Positions 31,001 through 37,940 of a stretch of 64,000 bases of DNA are shown here, one piece after another. Below the pieces are notes generated by a model. The model ran no database searches. It was not told where the DNA came from and saw only the letters and a program-made list of their open reading frames with translations. Positions within the stretch are counted from its first letter, which is position 1, and the number at the start of each line of letters is the position of its first letter. Both the position numbers and the translations under genes were made by a program. The stretch is from Mesorhizobium loti R88b (GTDB taxonomy: Bacteria; Pseudomonadota; Alphaproteobacteria; Rhizobiales; Rhizobiaceae): positions 7,007,001-7,071,000 of the forward strand of contig NZ_CP033367.1 of NCBI RefSeq assembly GCF_013170845.1. The letters are read 5' to 3'.

Positions 31001-31586
31001 TCGCCAACATCGGATCAAGGGGTTTGGCCTCCCCCATGCCAACGCACCACTCGAAGCCTCCAAGTTTGAAGTCCGCAGAATTGCTGCCGTTCGTGAACAC
31101 TGCATGCCGGTCAAGCCTTCCGTGAACCAGTCCCCGGGCATGCAATAGCCCTATGGCCTTTGCTAAGCGGGAAAGGTTGCTCCAAAGGATTGCTCGATTG
31201 GAGACGATGTCCAGCCCCTTCAGCCAATGGCGAGAGCTTAAGGTGCGCAGACGTGCCGCCAGCGGAGTGGCTGCGGCCTCATATACCACGCAAAATGAAT
31301 CTGCGGTCTCGATCATCTCGATGATTTCGACCATGACTTCATCGGCGTCAGGATAGTTCATTACCCGATCAACCTGAAGCCTTTCATGGTTCCAGAGCTC
31401 CCTAAATTCCCCGTCTGCCTGATCTCCAGCTTTCCACCAGATCTTAAGTGTTCGATCTTCGCCTGTCTCCTTGACGACAGCCGTGATCAATCCAGGGCGT
31501 AGCTCTTCGACTTGAGGACGTTGTAGATAGTCTTCTGAAAGCGAGAAGGTATCTTCCAGTCGAATTCTCTGATTGCGTCGGGCCAT
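28005..31586 (-). CDS. Pseudokinase-SF1 helicase fusion, Mokosh MkoA-like
   Basis: A 1193-residue protein. Residues 1-285 have a protein-kinase-like fold, but the catalytic loop reads HGRLDRHA instead of HRDLKPxN and the DFG site reads GGF, so it is probably a pseudokinase. After a linker, residues about 600-1145 are a Upf1/DNA2-like superfamily 1 helicase (COG1112 type): Walker A GPPGVGKT (646-653), DEAD-like LIEEAAK (813-819), GDHHQLPP (839-846), QHRMDP (937-942), the SSQGSEADLVIVS motif (1085-1097) and the arginine-finger LLSRAK (1122-1127). It is co-translated with the PLD nuclease through a four-base overlap. By analogy with Mokosh it would sense or act on phage nucleic acid and license the nuclease (inference). 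Confidence 0.78.
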   Translation of the reverse strand: MARRNQRIRLEDTFSLSEDYLQRPQVEELRPGLITAVVKETGEDRTLKIWWKAGDQADGEFRELWNHERLQVDRVMNYPDADEVMVEIIEMIETADSFCVVYEAAATPLAARLRTLSSRHWLKGLDIVSNRAILWSNLSRLAKAIGLLHARGLVHGRLDRHAVFTNGSNSADFKLGGFEWCVGMGEAKPLDPMLAKARARIDRLIYSYGDDWKALGALFADILGVDVTRLRSDDPFQRGRPVIDLSEGEIDFLRRLTDPHREDAADARWVMRSVDALLRELVRFGTTKAARFILLARPNRKMAEAIDQATDGGIPIDDLDGQIAYIEGDIASGAKIVVSNQNDLETLDTLTIITEALSYRVRQFTDEGPPTWQIATVVSIVPRDRARLPGDREVHRLNHEVLVARNKHDALALLGRLRSMAIDWTIPIVPAKVDDINRESVPLQRAVLLVQVVEALVKSLDILPVSVASAKTDGGRNVVRLAPRLGTARDNLAAEIEERNTAEVMDRIFEKEDLGTDVDWRLSVSGTLSSKNATEIRARFLGVVEGPNGSPLYEFDVLDLIRDEKNLFLKRSGEAGTEALIRRRLRTTKALGEQRDLASLFVDLRRRIRSSQDVLVEDSEYRDLDGPKREALEQIWKTLPNHLVVGPPGVGKTRLSAEVVRRRLEGDPAARILLSAQSHQALDHLLSTVRKKVVAALPETIIVRSRGGDDSVSTDEDLRKTAASYLDRVLSSALINEAPGPLQLGISSLKEAVLHATFDDEGKVTRPLNRREEIGLRALDALVLESANVVFSTSNSFDVERLCEDGAQFDWVLIEEAAKATGPELIAPLSLSGRRLLIGDHHQLPPFDAERLTSILSNNTAVRNALQQVEHVLGATFFESGLDELRSAVRDEAVLETTTQLALRMLEPFRSLVEEEERKRTVAGGQRRTVSSELWCQHRMDPAIAELVSRCFYKNRLYTGDDRIESAKLPLPFTFDSKIPSSPIVFIDMPFASRSGRAEPVEKGRPRWHNPSERKIVLEILRRLKVADLKPAPADLNTLAVLSPYRAQVERMARDLDVLRDSGASSIAQFSGFTHDSRMHGTVDSSQGSEADLVIVSLVRNNHRNGVASLGFLRDPRRMNVLLSRAKMQLIVVGSLEFLKESTRHASAVEQDDLAFIRLFLDTLEYLTTQKAYRGGPAAVVTRAADALEGVTF

Positions 31587-31635
31587 GATTATCCACTATC
31601 TAGATCAATCCATTAATTCGCGAGTTTAGAAGATC

Positions 31636-32253
31636 ATGCAACCACATCCCGGCAGAACCACCGACCCGCTCCTAGGAAAGATGTGGAAAACAAAAAGTGC
31701 CCGCTTTAACGCCCACACACGGCTCAAAGCGAAACAGTCGCTGTCCACCACAGCAACATCTTTCCTCGCCTTTTACCTGGTAATCGTGGCGCTCATACCT
31801 CTGCTCTATGAGGCAAGCCTCCCGCCGGGCGGACCGAAATTTCTGTCGGTTGTGTCCCTCATTATATCCATTTTCCTAATTATCATCACTTTGCTGGAGA
31901 GCGCCAAAAATTACAGCGGCGAGGCAGACGGGATGCAGAAGTGCGCGCTGGAGATTTCTGAAATATACAACCAATTTCAGGCGCTGACTTTGGAGGAAGC
32001 AAACAGCCGTAGACCTGAATTTAGCGCAACTTACAGTGATATTCTAAAGAAACACCAACTAAATCACAAAGATGTTGACTATATTAGATTTGAATTGATG
32101 TTCCATAAAGATATGCAAATTGGAATATTTTCTCTGACGTTAATGTTTATTCGCTACGTAGCTCTGATCATTGCAGAATATTGGCTTTATTTTGTACTAA
32201 TAATTGGCCCCACGGTATTGGGCTATTGCTATAGATCAGAAATAGGGCTCTGA
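31636..32253 (+). CDS. SLATT-type 2TM/4TM membrane protein (candidate effector)
   Basis: A 205-residue protein. Residues 17-35 read MWKTKSARFNAHTRLKAK, the basic entry seen in SLATT proteins. Two transmembrane helices follow at about 41-58 and 68-88, then a soluble helical part, then one or two more hydrophobic helices at 162-198. SLATT proteins are predicted pore-forming effectors in nucleotide-signal and other defence systems. It is divergent from the helicase gene, with only 49 bases between starts, and is clearly more AT-rich than its surroundings. ATG 31681, with AGGAAAG just before it, is an alternative start. It may be a third component of the neighbouring system or an independent gene. 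Confidence 0.6.
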   Translation: MQPHPGRTTDPLLGKMWKTKSARFNAHTRLKAKQSLSTTATSFLAFYLVIVALIPLLYEASLPPGGPKFLSVVSLIISIFLIIITLLESAKNYSGEADGMQKCALEISEIYNQFQALTLEEANSRRPEFSATYSDILKKHQLNHKDVDYIRFELMFHKDMQIGIFSLTLMFIRYVALIIAEYWLYFVLIIGPTVLGYCYRSEIGL

Positions 32254-33059
32254 ACAATTTGGTTTCCGCGTGTGCCCCATCCCTCGATAAATCGGCGGTT
32301 CGACAGGCGCGTAAGCGACGCCTAGTTTGATCTTACTACGAGTGAGCTGCGAAGGACATTCAACTTCAAAGTACGGGCAAAACCCGATGACGGTGTGAAG
32401 CCGATCGTGCTCTCCTCCCGTCCTGCGCATTCAAGTTGAACGCTCACTCAGGACGCTCAAGCCGCTTTATCAATCCCCCGAACCCGCAGGCATCGTCGTC
32501 CCCAGTGCACCGCCGGAGCTGCCCCTTTGAGCGCCAAACTCAGTTCCAAGGCCCGTTTCTTCGGCCCGAAGCAGGCAGAGCGTTGCTCTAGGACATCGCA
32601 GGATGAATGATCGAGGCTGAACTCGGCAGCGGGCAACTGGTGCCCGTGCCGGCCCTGCCGGTAAGGCATAGCCATTCCCACTAACCTATGCTCACCCAGG
32701 CATTTTGACGCGCAGATTGTAGATCTCAGCGACTATCTGGCGATTGAACGCATCGTCGAAAAGGTTACGAATCTGAACATCGACGTCATCGAGCTGGCAT
32801 GGCTGACAACAGCTTCCTGGTATGAGATCGATGGCAACAGCTGGCTGCCCACAGCCCTAAAGGAGCCAAACGAGGCAATCGAGACGGTGTCGATCGCCAG
32901 CGAATGGGAGATGGTCCCATCAAGCGAGCCGGGACAGCGATGCCCCGGCTTTGCGTGTTGTGCGAGATTGGTCCCGGTATTGAACCGTCTCCGGCGACGG
33001 TCCCCTGGACTCGACCCTCGCGCTCAGCGCAATGGATGTGCGATTTTGCCCCATTTGCC
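32254..33059. other. Gap with a possible coding relic
   Basis: About 800 bases without an intact gene. From about 32703 to 32950 the plus strand reads a protein-like stretch (DLSDYLAIERIVEKVTNL, then VIELAWLTTASWYEIDG) without any start codon or stop-free upstream context. It is probably a fragment of an unknown gene. Confidence 0.35.
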
Positions 33060-33084
33060 TAGTATTGGTAGGTCAGAGCAAGCT

Positions 33085-33679
33085 TCAGCTGCTAGTCTCG
33101 TTACTGTCCTTGTCGGTCCCGTTATCGTAGGTCAAGGCGAGCGTGGACGTGCCAAGCCCCCCGCCTTCCGGTCCCTCGCACAGATCGTTGCCGAAAGTCG
33201 CCTTGCTCGCGCCTAACGCGTAATCCACCTCGGCATGGTAATCGTGCTGCCCGCGCCCATTTATGGGGTCGCGCAGATACTCAAAGGACGTGTTAAAGCC
33301 GATGCGCCCGCATAGCAACGGACCCGCCTCTTTCATGTTTTGGAAGAGGATGCCGTAGAGGGCGACCCTGCCTCCTACCCTCGGGCATTCCGCCAGGCGC
33401 GATGTAGTAAACCGTCTCGAAGTGATCTTTGCGGATGAAGAGCCGTTTGCGCTCAGCAGAGGCCTTCGCTTTCTTCGCCGGATCGTCGGCGCTAGGCGTT
33501 GGGGACGGCGGCTGAGGCTGTGACTTCAGGGCGGTGAGCTCAGCCTTCAGCGCGGCGTTCTCAGCCCGAAGTTTTGCGAGCTCACTGCTTTGGGAGGCAA
33601 ACACGGGCTGTGTAGCCACCAAACCAATGGCCATCGCCGCTGCAGGTCTCTTCAAAGCAGACAGGCCAATCCCGCTCAT
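33085..33679 (-). pseudogene. Exported coiled-coil protein gene with frameshift
   Basis: The first frame (33679 leftward) has a signal-like start (MAIGLVATQPVFASQ), a short coiled coil (LAKLRAENAALKAELTALK), a Pro-rich linker and RLFIRKDHFETVYYIAPGGMPEGR. Near 33365-33375 the sense shifts to another frame, which reads VALYGILFQNMKEAGPLLCGRIGFN and continues to a stop at 33085. A one- or two-base change split a protein of about 195 residues of unknown function. Its ATG overlaps the stop of the 148-residue gene upstream (TGATG), so it was the last gene of that operon. A sequencing error is an alternative cause. Confidence 0.6.
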
Positions 33680-34125
33680 CAGAGCTTACCTCTTGCTTCG
33701 TCGAGCTTTACCTTGATGCGGCCAACCAACTCGCCGACTGTGTTGATGTCATCAATATCGTTAGATTGAATCGCCAACCCTCTGTCGTTGAACTCCTTGA
33801 TATTGTTGAAGACATTCGCGATAAGCGATAGAGGGGCGCCCTGAGAGATAATGTTGAAAGCGCTACCTGTCTTTAGGTCCGGTCTGTGGAAAAACGTAGC
33901 AAGCACTTTTAGAATGCCAGCGTTATCAAGCGGGGGCGGGATCTTCTTGAGGAGTGTATCGAAATTCGCCTTCTCAAGAACATCCGAGATCCGGTGGAGC
34001 GCCTTTGTATGGGACTCCAACGCAGTAACTAGCGCGCCTTGGTCGGAGATCCCTCTGCGGCGAGTCTTCGCTTCAACACGTGCTCCGCCAGGTGGCGCCG
34101 TAGCGCCACTTACTTTCCTAGCCAT
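33679..34125 (-). CDS. Hypothetical protein, 148 aa
   Basis: Not recognised. The N-terminal 30 residues are basic and Pro/Gly-rich. The rest is predicted mostly helical (ALVTALESHTKALHRISDVLEK, then VGELVGRIKVKLDEARGKL). There is no signal peptide or membrane segment. The ribosome site is a poly-G stretch (GGGGGAC) six bases before the ATG, like several neighbours. It lies between the repeat-protein gene and the frameshifted exported gene on the same strand, with a one-base overlap to the latter. Confidence 0.6.
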   Translation of the reverse strand: MARKVSGATAPPGGARVEAKTRRRGISDQGALVTALESHTKALHRISDVLEKANFDTLLKKIPPPLDNAGILKVLATFFHRPDLKTGSAFNIISQGAPLSLIANVFNNIKEFNDRGLAIQSNDIDDINTVGELVGRIKVKLDEARGKL

Positions 34126-34298
34126 TGATGTCCCCCGCGCCTATTCGGCTCCCCCAGCCCTATGTATTAGGAGAGGCTAGCAACTTCGGGCAGAGATTTA
34201 AAGTACGTCAAAACAAAATACTTGAGAGAACGGTTCTGCCATCCACAATGGCGTAACGAGGGTCCTGCTTTGCTTGATCGACCGCAGCTTTGGCCGCG

Positions 34299-34703
34299 TC
34301 ACTTGTTCCTCATTCTTCCGTTCGCGTCCGGTACGCCTATCTTGCCAGGGTGAATGGCAACCATGCGTCCATCTGGCCCCTGGAGACCCAAACATCCTTT
34401 GGCAATCGCGACCATGCGGCCATCTTTGCCCTGCAAACCCAAGGCACCGGATGGAATGGCGGTCATTCGTCCATCCTTGCCTTGAAGTCCAAGCGCGCCC
34501 TTAGGGATGGCTACCATGCGGCCATCTCTGCCCTGCAGGCCGAGCGCTCCTTTGGGAACAGCTACCATGCGGCCGTCACGCCCCTGTAGGCCCAGGCCGC
34601 CACGCGGGATCGGCACCATTCTCCCATCCCTGCCTTGAAGTCCTGTCCATCCGTCCGGGATGGCAATAGATGTTCCGTCAGAACCGGTCAGTTTTGTAGG
34701 CAA
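34299..34703 (-). CDS. 17-residue tandem repeat protein
   Basis: A 134-residue protein beginning at TTG 34703, with GGGAGG just upstream. It consists almost wholly of a 17-residue repeat with consensus LGLQGRDGRMVAIPKGA: about six good copies and a degenerate one at each end. Each copy is a 51-bp DNA repeat. The periodic Gly-Asp-Gly-Arg pattern suggests a beta-solenoid or stacked-turn surface. There is no signal peptide. It follows the PLD gene on the same strand. Function unknown. Confidence 0.65.
   Translation of the reverse strand: MPTKLTGSDGTSIAIPDGWTGLQGRDGRMVPIPRGGLGLQGRDGRMVAVPKGALGLQGRDGRMVAIPKGALGLQGKDGRMTAIPSGALGLQGKDGRMVAIAKGCLGLQGPDGRMVAIHPGKIGVPDANGRMRNK
34340..34660 (-). repeat. 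51-bp tandem repeats (coding)
   Basis: About six copies of a 51-bp unit encode the 17-residue repeats. The copies vary at third positions and at a few residues (R/K, V/T, K/S), so they are older than the adhesin repeats at 50-61 kb. Confidence 0.75.
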
Positions 34704-34808
34704 TCAAGCCTCCCAGCCGGAAATAGCCGGCGCCATGGTGCGTTGTCGTGGACGATTGCGGATCAAAATACCCCAGAAAATCTCTGCGTTTTGGCCGGAT
34801 CAAGGCGC

Positions 34809-36500
34809 CTAAGCGAACAACTCGCGGTCTCGGATCTTGAACGGATCTTTATAGTCCTCTGCCCACCACGGGTCTTCGCCAGCCTGAGGTGCTTTTTGCA
34901 GTGACAACGTTTTCTTGGCCTTTGCTGCGTCTTCTTGCGTAACGCGGAAATGATAGTCGTCGAAGATGCGCACCCCTTCCACCATGTACGATGTCGCGAT
35001 CTTCTGATCGCGTATGAGCAACAGATTCTCCCCATTTTGAAGGTCTGCTGCGGCACTGAAATTGTAGGACCCGGTCCACACCCGAGCGTCGGGGGTGTTG
35101 AAATCGATAACCAGAAACTTGTGATGCAGGTTCGGCCCCATCCCGCTGGAAGGCTCGACCTTGAATGGCGTCGGCACGTGCTTGTTGAGCCGGGCGAAGT
35201 AGACCGGCGCCATATTGCCATTGGGCTTATGCACGATGACACCGGTGTTTTTGTCAGAAATTCCGTAGGTGAAGATCGGACTGTTGGTAGCAGCCTCGAC
35301 GGCATCGGTCACAGCTCCGGGCGTGATACTTAGAAAGGCCAGAGAATACAGCAGGCAGGTCTTGGCCTTTTCAACGTCCTTGCCGATCTCGGCCAGGCGC
35401 GCGCGGGCTTTGTCATGGGGCGAAAAAGTGATGTTGGCATCGATGCCGGCCAAGCGGAGTGGATGCCAGTCAGGTGAGGGACTGCCTATGAATCCATCTT
35501 TTTTCCAATAATCTTCGAACGCTGCCTTGAGAGGAGCCACGGCTTGAGCTCCGGTCAAGAGCAAAGCATTGTTCGACTGGACATACAGACCGCGCCAGCT
35601 GAAATTGGTTGATCCGCAGACGGCGCGCGGCACCGCCGTGTCGACGATTATCATTTTGTTATGCTGCAGGCCGCCCATGTGTTCACGTTTGACGTTGCTG
35701 GAGCCTGCGGAGGCGATGAGTAATGTTTCGGACTGGGTTTCACCGCTAGTTTTTAGCCCGTGCTTGTCACTGTCATCAATGATGATCCTGAGGCGCGGAC
35801 CGAGCGCCAGCAGGCGGTCCATGATCTCTTTCTCGCTCATGTCGTAAGCGACCATGCTGACCTTGGCGGTAGGGTCAGCCACCGCCGCATCCAGCAGGGC
35901 GAGAATTTCCTTGCGGGCCTCTAAACCCATCCATTCGTAGGCCTCTGCCGACTTCGGATGCGTTGGGACAAATTTAGTGCCTTGATCTACCCGGGCAGGC
36001 AGAAGTGTCTTTAGAGAGCCGCCATCCTGATACCTATCTACGAAAGCTTGAGATGCCACATAGCCCCGTGTGAACGCCACGTTGATCTGACCAGGATAGG
36101 TTTCCTTCCCGAGATCGATCGTCGCAGTCTGAGCTTTGCCCGGGGAAAGAGCTCCTGCGGGATCCATAAACAAGGGGGTGACTATAAAAGCGTACGGACC
36201 CGGCGGCGGGTCATCGTGCGGGAAAACAACCCACCTGAATTTCTGGATAGGCGCCTCGGTCGTCCGAAAAGTCTTATACCCCTTGGGATTCGGAGATCCT
36301 TCAAAATTGAGCCTGTTATAGACCGTGGAGGGTTTAGCCGCTCCCGGAGCTTGGTACTGGATGGCAAACCCCACGAAGCTGGTCGGCGGCTTTCCGGTTC
36401 GCCAGTTCATGGCGACCAGTGCCATTCTCTCGCCGCGATGAACCTTGAGCGTAAATGCGGCTTTAGCGTTGCTTCCAGTAGCCTGAAAATTGCTTGCCAT
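34809..36500 (-). CDS. Phospholipase D-like protein, two HKD motifs
   Basis: A 563-residue protein starting at the ATG at 36500, preceded by GGGGGGAACGGTC; longer in-frame starts lack a ribosome site. The N-terminal 180 residues look like a beta-sandwich. Two PLD catalytic motifs follow, QHNKMIIVD with GSTNFSW and HHKFLVIDF with GSYNFSAA. Both His-x-Lys-x4-Asp sets are intact, so phosphodiesterase activity on lipid or nucleic acid is likely. No signal peptide is seen. It heads a leftward set with the repeat protein and two unknowns. It is unrelated in length and sequence to the PLD protein at 26 kb. Confidence 0.75.
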   Translation of the reverse strand: MASNFQATGSNAKAAFTLKVHRGERMALVAMNWRTGKPPTSFVGFAIQYQAPGAAKPSTVYNRLNFEGSPNPKGYKTFRTTEAPIQKFRWVVFPHDDPPPGPYAFIVTPLFMDPAGALSPGKAQTATIDLGKETYPGQINVAFTRGYVASQAFVDRYQDGGSLKTLLPARVDQGTKFVPTHPKSAEAYEWMGLEARKEILALLDAAVADPTAKVSMVAYDMSEKEIMDRLLALGPRLRIIIDDSDKHGLKTSGETQSETLLIASAGSSNVKREHMGGLQHNKMIIVDTAVPRAVCGSTNFSWRGLYVQSNNALLLTGAQAVAPLKAAFEDYWKKDGFIGSPSPDWHPLRLAGIDANITFSPHDKARARLAEIGKDVEKAKTCLLYSLAFLSITPGAVTDAVEAATNSPIFTYGISDKNTGVIVHKPNGNMAPVYFARLNKHVPTPFKVEPSSGMGPNLHHKFLVIDFNTPDARVWTGSYNFSAAADLQNGENLLLIRDQKIATSYMVEGVRIFDDYHFRVTQEDAAKAKKTLSLQKAPQAGEDPWWAEDYKDPFKIRDRELFA

Positions 36501-36752
36501 GACCGTTCCCCCCATTACAGTCTGCGACAAAGCATGGTGACGCGTTTCATCGAAAAGTGCAATCCTGGACCTCGCACAAAGTAAGTATACGAATTCTGGA
36601 GGATGGCTCGAATGCTTCATCAGCAAGGCAGTGGAGTTCCTTACAAAAAGTGATAGGAATGCTCTCAGATGACATAGCGACGGGTGCTAAGGAGCAGAAA
36701 TAAATCAAATGGTGGTGCTGACATTATCGCCGTTGAGTGGGGGGACTATTTT

Positions 36753-37589
36753 ATGATGAAAGCACTTCGGACTGCGGTCTGTTTGCTGGCTGCTTTTGGA
36801 ATATTGGCGCCAGCGAGGGCAAAAGTTCGTCAGCTTTCGCCGGCGATGCTGCAGCAACGGATCGCGGCGTGGGCGGAGCCTCACGTGAGCGAGGACCACC
36901 ATGAGGGCCAGTACATGCGACAAGGGTGCAGCCACGCAAACCTGGAGCAGCTTCCCGACTGGAAAGGCCTGCCCGTTAAAGTCTGTACCTATACGGACAC
37001 CCAGTTTCCAAAGAATCCGGTGAAGGCCACCGCATATCTGCTGTTTCCCAGTGCAGACCAGCTCGCAAGCTGGATCGTCAACGCATGCGTCGACGCCGGC
37101 CGGGATGACCTTACCACTTGCACGGGTCGGTTAGCATCACGCCTCTGGATGGCTTCGAATGCTCAGTTTCCAGTCGCTGGTTACGTCGTTGAGCCCGCTC
37201 AGGACAAAAAGTGGAAGTACCCGAATGAACCTTATTGCTTCCTTTTTCGTGACGGTGTGAGCGTGACGACCGCGAGCTATCCAGATACCACCCATGCGGT
37301 TGACAAGGCCTGTGGGCCCCCCGCTGCCGCTTTTGAAGCTCCGGTGAAGGCGTTTTCCTACGGCAGGCCAGTATCAGCAACACGCAAGTCTTACACAGCG
37401 GCCGGCGGCACTGGTGATGTCGGCGACGCAGACCTCCGATCGCCCCAATGGGCCTTCGCAGTCGGACAAGCGTTCCGGGCCGGCTGGCGAGCTGAAAGGA
37501 ATCTACTGTTTCGTGCGGCGGTCGCGGACCTGAGCGCTTGCGATGGCAACATCTGGACCGATGAACGAATACCGAGTTCTTGCCAATAG
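36753..37589 (+). CDS. Exported protein of unknown function, 278 aa
   Basis: It has a clear signal peptide (MKALRTAVCLLAAFGILAPARA) and a mature part with about eight cysteines, suggesting disulfide bonds in the periplasm or outside. It begins at ATG 36753/36756 after GGGGGGAC, and is divergent from the PLD gene. No family recognised. The mature part begins VRQLSPAMLQQRIAAWAEPHVSE. Confidence 0.65.
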   Translation: MMKALRTAVCLLAAFGILAPARAKVRQLSPAMLQQRIAAWAEPHVSEDHHEGQYMRQGCSHANLEQLPDWKGLPVKVCTYTDTQFPKNPVKATAYLLFPSADQLASWIVNACVDAGRDDLTTCTGRLASRLWMASNAQFPVAGYVVEPAQDKKWKYPNEPYCFLFRDGVSVTTASYPDTTHAVDKACGPPAAAFEAPVKAFSYGRPVSATRKSYTAAGGTGDVGDADLRSPQWAFAVGQAFRAGWRAERNLLFRAAVADLSACDGNIWTDERIPSSCQ

Positions 37590-37910
37590 GAGGCTCACCG
37601 AAAATCGCTCTCATACAATCGGTCGCAGGGTGGGCATTTGCCGGGGCGTCGCTCATGGCTGCGCCAACGTTCGCTACAACCCCCAACCGAGCCGACGTAT
37701 TTTGCGTTCGAGCAGGCGCCACCCGGTTCCACCGGGCAAAAATCGAACCGTTTCGTTTTCAAACTGGTTGACGCGCGGCGAATGGCCGAAGCCGCGCCAT
37801 CCTCAAACCAGGAACCAGCCTTCATGTGCAGGGAACAATTGACCCTCACAAGGTGCCGTACGATCCCGATTGGTCAATGTTGTGCGTCGAACTCGTCGAC
37901 GAGCGGTCTC
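37588..37910 (+). pseudogene. BP74-like exported protein gene, broken
   Basis: AGGAGG (37588-37593) is followed by CCG where a start codon is expected, then KIALIQSVAGWAFAGASLMAAPTFA, a signal peptide. The frame then shifts to give PTYFAFEQAPPGSTG and FVFKLVDARRMAEA, and shifts again to RAILKPGTSLHVQGTIDPHKVPYDPDWS. This resembles the start of BP74-type secreted proteins. The remaining domain is missing. With no start codon, two frameshifts and truncation, it is a pseudogene. Confidence 0.55.
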
Positions 37911-37940
37911 GGCAAATCTGCCTAAGTGGAATTGTCAGGG

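Noticed and set aside
34299..34703. 51-bp repeats considered as a CRISPR array
   Set aside because: The units are contiguous without spacers, keep a reading frame and encode a repeat protein. No cas genes are present.
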